A stretch of 64,000 nucleotides of DNA from positions 7,405,413 through 7,469,412 of the forward strand of contig JABAKD010000009.1 of assembly GCA_012845835.1 (NCBI GenBank), read 5' to 3'. Source of the DNA: Undaria pinnatifida (lineage: Eukaryota > Sar > Phaeophyceae > Laminariales > Alariaceae). The notes beneath the pieces are model-generated. The model made no database searches. It had not been told where the DNA came from and saw nothing but the letters and a program-made list of their open reading frames with translations. This document shows positions 22,774 through 37,800 of this stretch, piece by piece; position 1 is the stretch's first letter, and each line of letters begins with the position of its first letter. A program made the position numbers and the translations under genes.

Positions 22774-25741
22774 GTGAGCGAGAAGCAAAGAAATCAGAAC
22801 CACCTCAATTTGATGGCGGTACGAATTATACTGCTGCTCTTGCTGCTGCTGTATCATCGCATTCAGGCATGGTGGGCTTGCCTCTAAACCGTGAACCCAC
22901 GGCGAGCCCTCGTGTGCTTGCATCTCTGGCTTCCAGGTTGGGTGTGTGAAGTGCAGCGCGCGCTCGATGCGATGTTCCAAGGACACGCCACGCCGTCCGT
23001 TGGAATCTTACTTGATTGCCAACATTCATTCCATCGTCTTGCTCAAACAAAGACTCCGCTACAACTACTCGTACGCACAGACAGATTGCTTTGGTTCATT
23101 TTGATTTTCACATAATGATTTGGTGTGCGTGCCTCTGCTGTGTCCTTCTGTGTGGCTCAACGCTCGACTCCTTCAGATATCGTGCTGGTCAACGAGATCG
23201 TGGGAGGTGCTGAGACCGCGGGCTACTTGCTCAAGTACGACTCCATTCACGGAACCTGGTGAGTCAGTCCATAGCAGTCATCCAGTCCAACTCGCCGTAT
23301 GCGCAGTGGTATCGAGATGGGACATCATAGATCTCGCAGAGGCACGTTTTCACTCTTTCGTATCATACACAAACAGCGTGAGTCAAGAGTACATCGTGGA
23401 AAAAACTCGTCACCAACAGTCGAGTAGTTTTAATAGTAGTCGATACGCTCAGCAGCGCCGTCACACAGCACGGTCAGTTGGTCATATCTTCTCCGACTGC
23501 CTTGGGAGTCCCCCGCAGCTAGGGCTGGTATCTGTGCGAGCGAGCGCACAGCAGTGTGCACCTCTCGCGCGGCCGTGCTTTGCGCCACTTGTTATTTATT
23601 ATGCACGAGCGCTGTGGGGTACAACGACACGACGAAGAGCAGGACGAGAAACGTCGTCGGTGCTGCGCTTGATTTGTTGGGGGGGGCGGGAATTCGATGC
23701 TTTCATTCGTACATCCTGTAGGTGCTTGTTGTTTTCGTCATGTTTCTGGTCTCCTGTTGAGCATGCACCAAGTATGTACCAGGTATCCGAGCTGGTATCA
23801 TCGTATTCATTATTAATGTTATCCCACACTCCACGTAGCCTGCACCCTGGTAAGTGAGCGTGAATATCACAGAAAAACTGAAACAAATCGGCTCCAGTCA
23901 GAATCGACGATGCTCTGCTGCCTACACCGCTGCTGCCTGCGGCGATTGGTTGACATGATGACGTTCATTCCGCGATAAAAATGAAAGTTGATTCCACTGG
24001 TTGCGATGATGCCCTGTGGTACCTGCTGCGCAGCAGCAGTAGGGGTCCGGTCGGTAGTGTGCCAGAGCAACATGACCGCCTTGTGGGGGGTTGCTGCCTT
24101 ATTCATTCCCCGTTATTAGAGTGCGTTTTTCCACTCGCGGTAATCGGTTTTGACCGCCTTATATCGGGATACCACCTTACTTAGACCGCCTTATTGGGGG
24201 AACCCGACTGTAGTTGTATGATGTGTGGTGTTTCAACGGGAGGAACCGGGAACCATACATTTACGCTGGTGAAAAAAAGGTGTATTCTTGGTTTGTTGAA
24301 CGCTAGCGCAGTGAATACCTTGATCCTGTTTTAGGTGATCTTCTGTAGTTGCTGTTGTCGAAGCGAATTCCGGCAGGCTGCAGGGCGTTCGTTGTGGCAG
24401 AGTCCAACAGTGCCAATGCATCGAGGCATCGGCATACCACCGTCTTTTGTTGCCGTACCTGATACGATACAGGTGTGTTATCTTCACATTAAATTGGTTC
24501 TTTCTGTACCCAACGTCATCATCAGTAGTAGTAGACCTAGTGTGTTCGTTCGTGTTCTTCACATAAAATGACATTTCCACCTACATAAGCCCGGACAGCA
24601 TAACAAGTGCCCGTGCTGATGCCTTATCATGGAGAAACGAGGTCTGCGGTCACGAACTTCTAGACAGAGATACACGTTCAAAAGGCAAACAGCAAGCTTG
24701 AAGGTGATTGGCCATGCAATGCAAACCGCAATTCATTACAATTAGAACGCGGGCAGAAAAAAATATAAATATATGCAACTCACGACTCACTCGACTCACC
24801 AGACTAGTTATTCTACTAGCAGAAATAAAAAAACAGGACAACACCCAGTGTTCATCCCGATTCATCCTGAAGCCTATTAATAGCGATCGCCCCGGTGGCA
24901 TATCAGGTTATCCTCGAACCTGGTATATATAGGTCAGTTTCGTGAGTTCTAGCCCCGCCGAGTGCATACTCGTAAAAATTCGTCTGGGACTTTTTCTTCA
25001 GCACAAATTGACTTGCAGAAAGCGCGAGAGCGTGAGTAAGCAACACTCGATGAAAAATCGACGAGCGGTGGGATTGCTGAACCCTATGCGCGATGAAAAT
25101 TGAAGGTAAGAACCGGGAGGGAGAAGGGACGACACCTGTGACCACGGCTTGTCCAGAAGCTGGAAAGTAAAAGTGTGAGAGAAAAAAAAATAGCAAGAGC
25201 CTACTGCCTAGAGAGATACCGGTACAGATTATGTGTGGTCACAAGACTGAAACAGAGAAACCGAAGCCAAAAATTCGCAAGTGAGCAGGGGAAAGCAAAT
25301 GAAATGTCAGCCGGGTTGGAATAACACACACACCTAAAAAAACAACCCGAAGAAGAAAATATTTTGTGTGTTCACCTTGAAACATTTGACTGATACTTGC
25401 ACCCATCTACATCCAGCACACCGGTAGTCAGATTAGTATATTATAGTAGACCGGTCGCCCCGGTGGCGTATCAGGTTATCCTCGAGCCCGGTATAGGTCA
25501 GTTTCGTGAGTTCGAGCCCCGCCGAGTGCATACTCGTATAAATTCGTTGGGACTTTTTCTTGTGGACAAATTGACTTGCGGAAAGCGCGAGAGCGTGAGT
25601 TAGCAATATTCGATGAACAATCGACGAGCAGTGGGATTGCTGAACCCTATGCGCGATGAAAATTGAAGGCAAGAACCGGGGAGGAGAAGGGATGACACCT
25701 GTGACCACGGCTTGTCCAGAAGCTGGAAAGTGAAAGTGTGC

Positions 25742-25781
<40 letters not shown>

Positions 25782-27004
25782 GAAAATACACTCCAGCTGT
25801 GAGATCGAAGATTTCGTCGAAACTCATCTTTGCAAGCTGTGTGTGATACTCCGATCGCGCGCATTACGAGTTGTGTGTCCTCATTAAGGATATAGGTCGG
25901 CGACTCCCCTTACAACTACAGTGTAGCTATCAGGGTCAACAGGATGATTTTAGTCAGTCTGTGCGCGGAAACTATAAAACCTGTTTCTGAGGGGGACAAA
26001 ATCTGACAGCTGTGAAGGGAAATGTATCCTTTTATCAAGTGAATCTTGTAAGTCGAATAACCCGTGAGGGGGGTGGGGCGGAGTTTTGAAGGACGTGGGG
26101 GCCTGGTTTTGATCAAAAGCGAGCGGGTTTGGAGGGGGGGGGGGGGGGGGGGGGAGGGGGCAATTTGTGCATGTAAGCTATAAATCCTTTCGAGGGGATA
26201 AATCTGACGGTTTTGGCACCAGTATATTATTGGGGGAGGGGGGGTTGGGGCGGGGGGGGGGGGGGGGAGGGGCGTGTGGGGCAGCTCAATATGTGCCTGG
26301 AAACTATACATTATTTTGAGGGGATAAATGTGACGGTTTTGGAAATAATACATCAGTTTATCATGTATGTCCTGGGGTAAGCCGTACAATCAGTGAGTAA
26401 AGAGAGGGTGGAGTGTTCGAGGGGGTGGGGTTGGGATGGGTTGGGAGGGAGGTGGGGGCGGGGGGGAGGAAGGGCTTTAGGTGAGGGGTTTGTTATACGT
26501 GTGGTGCTAGGTCTAGGCGATGGTGCGGGTGATGGGGAAGAAGGGGGCGTTCGAGGCGGGGGGGGGGGGGGGGGACACAGCGGCATGAATGGCTCTCGAA
26601 AGATAATGAGGTGATATCCTGTGCGTGAAGTGTTTATTAATGTGGCGGATTTCGATATTTGGTGGGGCGTTTGAGTAAGGGAGAGCAAGAGGGGGCGGGG
26701 GGGGGGGGGGAGATTTTTTAGGAGGTTTAGGTCACAAATAATATTCAAATACACTTCGGCTGTGAGATCAAAGATATGTAGCAGCTTGTTATACGCGTGG
26801 TGCTAGGTCTAGGCGATCGTGCAGGTGGTCGGAAAAGAGGGGGCGTTGGAGGGGGGGGGGGGGGGGTGGGGGGGAGGGGGGGGGGGGGGGGGGGGGGAGG
26901 AAGGGCTTTAGTTGAGGGGTTTGTTATACGAGTGGTGCTAGGTCTAGGCGATGGTGCGGGTGTATTGTAATAGTAGTAGTAGTAGCAGTAGTAGTAGTAG
27001 TAGC

Positions 27005-27039
<35 letters not shown>

Positions 27040-28805
27040 CAGTGGTAGTAGTGCTAGTGCTAGTGCTAGTGCTAGTAGTGCTAGTGCTAGTGCTAATATT
27101 AGTAGTACCAGTACTACTAGTAGTACTACTAGTACTAGTACTAATAGTACTAGTACTAATAGTATAGTAGTACTAATAGTACTATTAGTACTAGTACTAT
27201 TAGTACTATAGTACTAAATAATAGTACTAGTATTACTAGTAGTTTTTTTTTAATTATTGTCATCCTCCGGCGGATTGGGAAAATTAAGCTTTCAGGTAAA
27301 AATACACTCCAGCTGTGTAACAGACAAAACGAAACGAAAAGCATACCACCTGTTACCTCAGCAAGAAGTAGATAGCAGAAAAACGGAAGCACTTCTGGAT
27401 GCGACTTGAAACAGACAAACAAGGGCAGAAAGACGCAATGAGAAAAGACAAAACGAGTTCACCCTCTCTCTCGTGGATGTTTGTTTCTCTCACGTGTCGC
27501 GTAGGTTTTGGACGAGTGTTGTGGTGGTGGTGCATCACTATCACCGCGAAGAAGGACGGAAAGGAGAGGTATATAACAGAGATGACGAAAGAACGAAAGA
27601 AGTAGCTTAACAAGGCCAAGCAAAATCAAAGTACCTCGTACTTGTGACACAGAGAGGAAGCACCAGCATCATAGCTTTTCCAGCTCTCTCTGTTACCTAG
27701 ACGAGCCTGCAGGCATTCATAGCAGCCACACGAGATCTGCTACCTGATGTGATATCTTCACATGATTCACAGGCACCCAAGTGCGTACTGCATCCACGTA
27801 CATACAACAGCACAACAGTATTATCTTCACCTAGTCCATTGTATCATGCGTATTGAGGTATTGATTCGTTTCGGATGAGATATGCTTCAATCACTCGAGT
27901 CACACACGTGCGGTGCAAGCGACAAACGACCAATATTCGCGTATATAGATACTATACCTACGTACGAGGGACAATCTAATCATACGTCGTATCCCGCGTC
28001 CCGCCATAAAGGAAAACGTTACGAATATTATAAAAATTAAAATACACTACAGCTGTGAGACCGAATATTTTGTCGAAACTCATCTTGGCAAGCTGTGTGT
28101 GATACTCCGATCGCGCGTATTACGGATTATAGGTCGACGACTCCCCTTGCAACTACAGTGTAGCTATCAGGGTCAACAGGGTGATGTTCGTCAGTCTGTG
28201 CGCGGAAACTATAAAACCCGTTCCTGAGGGGGACAAAATCTGACAGCTGTGGAAGGAAAAGCATGAGTTTATCAAGTGAATCCTGTAAGTCGAATAACCG
28301 GTGAGAGGAGGGCGGAGTTTTCAAGGACGTGGGGGCCTGATTTTGATCAAAAGGGGGGGGCGGGAGGGGGGGAGGTGGGGGAGGGGACGGGTGGGGCAGC
28401 TCAAATTGTGCGTGGAAACTATAAATCCCTCTTGTGGGGGACGGAGGGGGAAACGTGGCGGGGGGGCGGGGGGGGGGGGAGGGCTGTAGGTCGCATAGAT
28501 GTAGGGGTTTGCTATACGCTTTGTTGCTAGGTCTAGGCGATGGTGCGGGCGGTGGGAAAGGAGAGGGCGTTGGGGGCGGTGGGGGGTGGGAATTGCAGCA
28601 GCGGCATGAACGGCTCTAAAAAGATAATGAGGCGATATCCAGGGCGTGGAGGTATTTATTACTCTGGCGGATTTTGATATTAGGTGGGGCGTTTGAGCAA
28701 GAGGGAGCGAGGGAAAAAAATAAAAGAAATAAAAAGTTGCAATAGGTTTAGGGCACATGATATTAAAATACACTCCAACTACGAGATCAAGGATTTGGTC
28801 GACAG

Positions 28806-28836
<31 letters not shown>

Positions 28837-31800
28837 ATCCTCCGGCGGATGGGGAAAAATAAAGCTTTAGCTCTTCGCAACATTGTGTGTGATCCTCCGA
28901 TCGCGCGTATTAATCATATATGCAGGGGCTTGCTATACGCGCGGTGCTGGGTCTAGGCGATCGTGCGGGGCGTGGAGAAGGAGGGGGCGTTGGAGGGGGG
29001 AAGGGGGATGAATGGAAGCTACGTCATGGATGGCTAGAAAGATCATGAAGTGACATCAATTGCTTAGAAGTGTTTATTACTCTGGCCGATTTCGATTGTA
29101 AGTGGGGCGTTTGAACAATATCTGGTATTCACATACCATATATACCAGGTGCAAGTACTCGTACTCGTACGAAAAAGGACCTCATATTTCTGCTCAACAT
29201 TTCCCCCCTTTTGTCTCTCATTCGTACGAGTAGTGGGCGCAAGACGCAACACTCCCTATGGGCGCCCAGGTCATTAAAGCACAGCTACTTACATTGGGCC
29301 AACATTACATCTGTCGCTTGAACAACTTTGAGCATAGTGCTAGAAAAACGAGCTATTATGTGCTCGGGCACAGTTCAACGCGAGTCGACGAGGGAAGAAA
29401 ATGCTGACTTTTTCTCGCGATAAAAATGAAGGCGCGTACCGTATTGGGGAGGGAGGAGGAGGGCCCGCCATCTGACCCCGGATCTGAGTTACCACTGGGA
29501 GGGAGCGCGAGAGCAGTGCGAGGATAATAAATGAGATGAAAAGAGAAAAAAAAAGTGCCAGATGTGTGCCACCACCATGCGCCGACCTTTCGTCCTCCGC
29601 GGCCCTTTGAAAGGCACCTTTGGCTTCTGGTCCCTTAACTCCTTTACAACTGGAAACCCCTTATGGGGGAAAACTACTTGAAAATAGCATAGGAGAATTT
29701 GGGGGCTCTCAAGGTCGGGTCCTTTTTTAAGGGGCCTAGGCCAACGTAAAAGGCCAAATCTCAAATATGATCAGGGACTTTAGTATACAAGGAAATCTCC
29801 GCCCCCACGCACTACGTACTCCCAGGTTACTTGCAGCGTGTTGCTGTCTGAAGTCTGTCGCCATCGTGTTTTATTATCGGTTTGATATCATTCGAATCGC
29901 TTGATCGTTGTTGTGTCTGTGACCTCGGAGAGAGAGTGCCCCCGAGAGTTGAATCTAACACAACCACCCGAAACCCATGCAGTCTACGACGACTGAGTCC
30001 CCCCGAGGTACGACACCGTGGGAATTCCTTCAATCGCATTGTCGCGGGAGACTTCCATGACTTTCCCCACATGACACCTTGGCCTGGCTGTATCAGGCTG
30101 TATCAGACCCTTTGTTGCTGCCGCTGTTTTTGCGAGAGACTTGTCCCGCGTCCTCTACGTCATTGCGAGTAGTATACACCTTGTACGCCTCCGACTTCCG
30201 CCGTCCTTAACGCGGGATCGCTTGCTCGGACACGTCGCCTATCGCCGCGAGCACGAACCCGACTCCTACACGGAGGGGGGGTGTAGCGCCTACTCGTCAC
30301 GGTTGCCTCTTGACTGCGCCAGAACATCTGTCAACGCCCGCAGCGCCAGGCCATCTCCCCACACCCTCTCGCTCTGCTCTCACTACGATACGAGAAATGA
30401 AGGGTATGTTCGGAAAGCGCTGGGCAGGACGACAAAATATCTGCCATGAGGGCGACGGCGCCGCTGCCGGTGTCCAGCCCCGAACAATGGACCCCGCACC
30501 GCGAAATATTTTCCCAACTGCGACCCTACGTGCTTGCCCTCATCACCCTTGTGGCCCTGGAAGCGTACTACCTCGACGCGATCGGCACGGTGCCGCTCCA
30601 GTATCCCCAACTGCCGCTCACCAGCAAGGAAGCGACGTTGTCGTGAACAAGGCAGTGTGCGGCGCGCAGGACGCCCGATGCACCAGCAAACGCCTCGCCC
30701 GACCGCATAACGAATAAAAATTACATCCCTAAACCATGCCACAGAACGCTACCGCCATTGCCCCAAGACGGGGCGACATTGTTCCCCCCCGGTAGCATCT
30801 CCTCGTGTCACCGGGAGGCGTGCGCGGCGGGTTATGCCGCGAGCGTGTGAGCTCGTAAACCCAAACAAGACAGCTGATTGTTGGTTTTCCTGATGTCGTC
30901 GGCTAGCTCACCTCAAATCGTCCCCGATTGGTTTCCTTCAGATACCGAACCCCACGCCGCGAAATCGACAAGAATCTATCGCATGGCGAAGTCCGATTAT
31001 ACCGGCTGAAAATAAGGATCACAATGTATCATCCCGCGAAATTTGAACCACGACCGGGAGTCTGACTCGTAAGTGCGTTCAAACGATCCCACAGCTGACC
31101 ACCGAATGCACTGGATGCCAAAGCCCCGGAACATAGACTGGTACCCATTTCCCCCAGGTCCTGCTCCTTCGCGAGATACAGGTGCCGACCCTGGGTGTAC
31201 AAGCGGCGCCTCCTTCCAGGTAGGTGCAGCTCGCACCATGACCAGAGTCGGCCCCGCCGATGAGCGGAGCCCGCTCCCGTACGTGTTGTTACGTGAGGCG
31301 GCCGTGCGAGCTGCCGGGGCACCTTGTGCCCTGACTTGTTCTCCGGCTGGCGTACCGATCTGCGATCCACGGGCTCCCGGGCTGGGCGCGCTGGATCCGT
31401 CTAATTGTGTGGCACTGCGAAGTGTATGCTATAGTTATTCACGGGTAGTGACGGAAGGCACGTTGCGAGAAACGGCAGCTCTTCTTTTTGGTCCAACCGA
31501 AGCAGTGCGTGGCTATCTGCTCCATCTTCGCCCGCGTTTGGCGGTAATGGACCGCCTCTTTCCGAACCGCAGGTGCCGCTTCCGGACGATCTGGGGTCGG
31601 CGTGGTGTTCGGCGTTCATGGCTCCGCCGTTGACCGTGTAGCCGTGTAGGTTGCTTTATTCCGGCACCACCACGGGAGGTAGATCACCAAAATCGGCGAG
31701 AGGTGGTGGGAGGGGCGTACTCATTTGTTGCTTGCCTTAGTCATTCGACCACTGACCACGCATCCCTTTCGAGACGGAGCACCGGTCCTACCCCTAATAG

Positions 31801-34800
31801 AGACACCACCAACATATGGGCGCTCATTACGCTTTTCCATATATTACACAAATGTTTGTTTATCCTATCCCCTCCCTGTTTCGCCGTCTGTGACCACCCA
31901 TCTATCTCCTAGGATAGCGATCGTTTTCTCGCTACTCTCTAGTCCACCGAACTCTTCCATGTCATAGTCGTCACATTCGTCTAACTTCCTCACATTGGCG
32001 GGGGGGAGACTAAACTGTTAGCCCGTCAACACGAAAGCAGAGAACAGCAACGCCGCCCACTGCTTGAGGTCGCCGTCAACCGGCGTCATGCCTGTTGCTG
32101 CTGTCGGAGGTCTGTCTCGACGGTTGCGCAATATGTCTGACAGTGGATGCGCACCATGGCAGTACCCTCGTTGAACGCGGTCTTCAGGCCCCAGAGCGCG
32201 TCGCGCTCTCCGGCGAGTGTGCTCCGTACCCCCACGATCACTAACACGGCGTCAACCGTGATATCCGTGTGCTCGTACAGGAGGGTGGCGTCGGTGACCT
32301 TCTGTTGGACGTTCGGCATGCAAGCTGCGACATCGAGCGATGCGAGGGACAGCCGGCCTGCGATGCCACCTTAGGCGGTCGCCCGCGCGATGTCGATAAA
32401 TTCATCCTGGAGCTGCTCTCGTGTTCAAGATACCATTAACTGTTTTTCTCCAGCAAGGAGCCACGTCTTGCGGACAGTAGGTTCTGTCATTCCATGCCGC
32501 CATGCGGATCTTCCGTGCTTCTTTGTTTTCAACATCGCCCCCACGCGGGGTCAATATCGCCTCCACGCGGACCCTCTTCCGTCCACGTTCTCGCAGTGGT
32601 TCCCATCTCGGAGCGCGTCGACGAGCTGGGGGTGCAGCGTAATCGTGCTACATGTGCAGGCCAACCGCCTCGGTGGCCACAACTTCGACTGCCCCTTCTG
32701 AGACTTGCGTGGTTCCTTGATCGTGACCTTGAACGCGCCGACGCGACATCGATTTGCGTCTGCTTGTTCCCGAACGGCACTCGCATCACGCTGGCGTTCC
32801 CGTTCCCCGACGTGTGGTCGCCCCCACTCCATTCCATCGTGGAGCTGAAACCCGCCTGCACCTCCAGGCTGGGGTGATATGCTTGTGTGGCTTGTGGTCC
32901 TCCCCGGCAATCCCCGCCTTCGTGGGGACGGCGTTCCGCTCGCCTTCCAGGCTCCGCCTCGCTCGCGTTGGTCCCGTGCCGCTTGTGTGCGCAAAACGGT
33001 GCGTTCGCCACCCCGCGCGGAAAAAAAAACGAGACGTAACACAACAGCCGGCCTACCGCTTCATCGCTGACTAGCTACGGTCAATTTTACTGCTCTGGTC
33101 GCACTGCCTACACGGCAACGTTCTTTGCAGTCCGACGTGGGCCTACCTAGCTGTACGAAGTCGCAAATCACTGATAGATTCGAAAGATAGTGGGCCTCTA
33201 CCAGGGCGTAAAACCGTAGCTCCAAATTGTTTCGTGTCCCAACAAACAACGGATTACGCCGCTCTAGGGAACTCGGGTATGAATAATGCTTGCTTTTTCT
33301 CCTGTCCCATTCGTGTCTATTCACTTATTTGTTCAGCCCACTATCATTTTCGTGACTCAGATCTGGGGTCGCAGAAGACACTTCTCCTTGCTCCCCACTA
33401 CGGCGCGTGACTTCTTTGATAACGCGAGAACTGTTGAGCATTTTCTTCCTTCGTCGACTCGCGTCGAAGTTTTGCGTACACACGCCAGGCAATATCTGCG
33501 AATCAATCGTTGTGCAAGAAAAAAAAACTACGTACGTGCTCTGGGGTGCTCGAACTCGCCAAATCGACCTTAGAATTAGTATCACAGTTACGACCTTCAC
33601 CCCCGGACACGGGACAGGAGACGCCGGTGTTCTGTACATTCAAGCACACCGCGCCTCTGTGCTGCTTCGCCCACTAACCAAAAAATGCGGTTCGACCTAT
33701 GAACGTGAAATATTATTGAAACCGGGGTTTGTCGAAAACAGCCCCGCACATTTCCCTGTGGGTCATTCAACGCTGTGTGGTATTTCACCGGCGCCGTGCT
33801 TCTCGCTGAAGACTTGAAATGACGCACCACGCCCGTAGGAACCCCACCAAGCCATCATACAGTCTGATATTATAAAAAATGAAAATACACTCCAGCTGTG
33901 AGATCGAAGATTTCGTCGAAACTCATCTTTGCAAGCTGTGTGTGATATTCCGATCGCGCGCATTACGAGTTGTGTGTCCTCATTAAGGATATAGGTCGGC
34001 GACTCCGCTTACAACTACAGTGTAGCTATCTGGGTCAACAGGGTGATTTTAGTCAGTCTGTGCGCGGAAACTATAAAACCCGTTTCTGAGGGGGACAAAA
34101 TCTGACAGCTGTGGAGGGAAATGTATCCTTTTATCAAGTGAATCTTGTGAGTCGAATAACCGGTGAGGGGGGGGGCGGAGTTTTGAAGGACGTGGGGGCC
34201 TGGTTTTGATCAAAAGCGAGCGGGTTTGGAGGGGGGGGGGGGGGGGGGAAGGGGGCAATTTGTGCATGTAAGCTATAAATCCTTTCGAGGGGATAAATCT
34301 GACGGTTTTGGCACCAGTATATTATTGGGGGGGGTGGGGCGGGGGGGGGGGCGTGTGGGGCAGCTCAATATGTGCGTGGAAACTATACATTATTTTGAGG
34401 GGATAAATGTGACGGTTTTGGAAATAAAGTCTGATATGTAGTTGATTTGGCCTGTGTCTTTTGCTAGAATTGGAGAAATCCGGTCCACCGCGGCCATGTA
34501 GTGTTGTATCGTTTGCGCCGTAGCTACGTACGCTCCTAGCAATCGCGCCGCCAGTTTAGGCAGTCTTCACGGTTACTGCTGTCGCGGTGATAATAACGTT
34601 GATGAAATTGCCCAACATTCTCCGTGTGCTCGTGTATACAGACAAGGAAGGTATCCCAGGGTGGTGGTGGACGCTTTTTATTTGTGCAACCGACGTCGCA
34701 ATCGCGCGAGGCGTGTGCTTCAAAAAACAAGGAAATGTGGACAAAAACACCGCGTTGAAGTGAAGTAGCGCTAGATGACAGAAAAAAACAAGTGGAAAAA

Positions 34801-37800
34801 CGTTTTTTCTTTCTAATATTGCTCGTGCATACGTACTGTGGCACTGATCAACGCCTACGCATGAAAAATACCTTGGCCACAGCAGTATGCGAAAGAGAAA
34901 ACCCAACGACATGGACCCACACTTTCGAACTTCGGTGACACTGTCGCGTTCCTACTACTACTGTTGCCGCTTTGCCACACTGTCGTGAGAGCGCCTAAGA
35001 TTCCATCGCAGGGGAGTGCACTTTTCCATTAGATGTGACGCTAGAGTAGTAGTTATCTATTAAGAAGGCGGAATTCCGAAAATTGGCTGCACGAAAAAAA
35101 CAGAATAAACAAATAAACGGCGTTGGTAGAGGTGCTTCCACGCGTGATTCTTTTCATACATGATAAATTTGTAGTATATTTGACTAAAAAAGTATGGGCG
35201 AAGCAACACAGACAGGTGCGTGCGTATGTGCGTATGATATCACTCGCAAGAGAGCACCTCCCCTCGAACGAACTTACAAGCTGATTTTCCCGACAACGCA
35301 CGGGGAGAGCGAACAAACGCCGAGCAATGAGCAATGCGTCTGTGTATATTAGGTCAAAGGTCAAAGGGGATATTTGGGATACTCGAGTCCTGACTGGTCC
35401 TCACCACTGCGGTAGCCATCTGTATACAGGCGTGTTCCATGGTCTACGACGCGTACGTACGTACTATCTCCTGGCCTCCACATGTAAAAGGAAATTTATC
35501 AACGAGATCAGATCTTCACAACGCCGCCATTGTGTTGTCGTCGAGTGTGCCCCCCCGGTTTTGGAGGAAGTCGGCTTTGAAAGTCATGCTAGGGGGTGTG
35601 TTGTCTTGTGTGTTTTATGTAACGGTGAAGAGTTTTTACCATACGCTGTAAACAGACCACAAGCGCATCTAACGGCGTGCGCCTACTCGCGCACTGGTTG
35701 GTTCAATTTTCAAAAAGCACATAATATCGGCGGTAGCAGGCAAATTTGGGATGTACCGGGCCAGCTTTTTATAATTTAATTCCGCGGGCGAAGCCCGTGG
35801 AATTTTTGTGGAAACCCCTATCGTATTTAGACTAGTCTAAAGGGAAAAAAAGCAGAGTTTTGGGTGCGATGCCGCAAGGGATTACAGCCGCTCTGTGCCG
35901 CCATATCCCTTATTGTGTCGACTACGAGTGTGGAACGGGTGTTGACTAGGTTGCCTGTCCATCAGAATGTCACGCACGGCCGTGGTAGTCGTCTATGCAA
36001 CGAGTGCAATGCTGCTGTAGCGTGCTATATTCTGGCGATATCTTTTTTACCGTTTGGTAGGATACGCGGAAGATGTGGCACCTCGGGACTCGAGACGTAC
36101 AGCATGCGGAAGGTTCACGAATAAATACAGCAGCATGCTGAATTCCGGACGGAGAGTACATATTGTCCTACCATATAGCCTGGTGTGTAGCAGGTGCCGT
36201 ATAGTACGAGTACCGATAGTAATAATCTTCAGTTGCAATCCGTACGTGTGCATGCGGCCTTTCGTGGGCCACACCACTGAGACGAGACATGGGCCCATAC
36301 AACGCACGTACGAATACGCATGTATGTGCGAGGCTTGCACTGGCTTATACCGCAGCCTGGATTAGCTGCTTGTGTACGCTCCTCATGCCATACTAAACAC
36401 ACTTCGCCTTTCTACCTTCGGCATTGCCCCCTGTAGGTATCGTTTGCTTTGCGCGCATGCACAGACAGCGACGACGCGGCCTCGACGTGTCAAAGCTTGA
36501 CTGGAATCATATTTGTATCTGAAAATTATTCCTGCTCAGACCTCCTGCCCATCAGCCGTGGGTCCACCCTAGCCAAACCTGGGCGCTACTGGTTGGCACG
36601 TGCTACACGTCTGCGTAGGAATATCAAACGGCAGCCTCCCACTTAAGCGTTCTATCTTACTTTTGGCGGTACTCCGCCCACAATTCCACCTCTCACGTCA
36701 GTGTTGCCAACGTCACCGTCTTCTCTAGTCCCTCGGTCGTCACATCACCCACTCCCCTCCCTAACACCAACACCCCATAACAAAAGGTAGACTGCCCCCT
36801 CCACCTCTACCCCGTTTACAGCACAAGCAAAGCCAGACGGTTCTGGTCATGCTTGAGCTGTTTGCGACGCAGGGACCCTCGGAAGAGTGGTGTTCTTGCT
36901 GGTGTTGTTGCTATATTGCCCGCTTCGCGTCAACGTCTTTCTTGAATTCCTGCGAAAAAGTTGCACTCGCAGCCTTCCACCTCTAGTCGGTCGGCCAGCA
37001 CCTCGTTCTGGAATTGCTACAGCTTCATTCCGGCTCGCCGCAAAGGCAGTGAAGTCCAGTACCTGCGGAGTTTTCCCTTTCGAGATACTAAGGTGGCGAA
37101 AGGCTTGACGATAGTGTCCCGGCAGACATCCTGCTAACGGCGCGAACAGATCAAACAGCAGGGAGGACACAGGGGATGGCAACACGAGGGGTTATCTGTC
37201 ACTGAAAACTCAATGCTATCATAACGCCGCAATTCGAAGTGGCAACGGAATAAAGGCAGGCAGTATACATTGAGTCCAAAGAACGATGCACGAATGCAGC
37301 TCCATACAGAGCAGCTGGTGTTCAACCGTCACCTCCAGATGTAGCGAAAAAAATGCAAACCCCACGCTGGTCTCGCTAACAATCCGCGCGGCCACTAGCA
37401 CAGAAAAAATCCACGGCATGTGATATCTTCTTCAATCCCACCATTGAAAAGTGGGGTCGACTACCACGAGGCTGTATCTCCAGAAAATTGTCTATCAGCA
37501 GAGAGCGTAAACCCCTAGCAAACGCTAGCAACTCCGAGTCCGTGTCCCTGTGCCGTCGTTGGAATTACTGGGGATTTTAGCGTCGACAACGATCCTTGAG
37601 AGGGGTGGCCAGAACTAGAGTTCACCGCGGCTGGTTTGGACGCAGAGCGAGCGACTGTTATTGAATTACGAGCGAAAGCGACCCATAAATAGTGCTGCCT
37701 ACTTGGTACATTGCAACTCTCCGTTGAGCTTAGCACGCCCCCCTCCGGCATATGCCTACTGTACTACTTCGCTAAATATGAAGACATCATACACGATGGC

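Noticed and set aside
26951-27211. Poly-serine protein
   Set aside because: Translation of an AGT microsatellite.
30446-33070. Integrated large DNA virus segment
   Set aside because: No capsid, polymerase or other viral hallmark was seen. Frames are short and broken.
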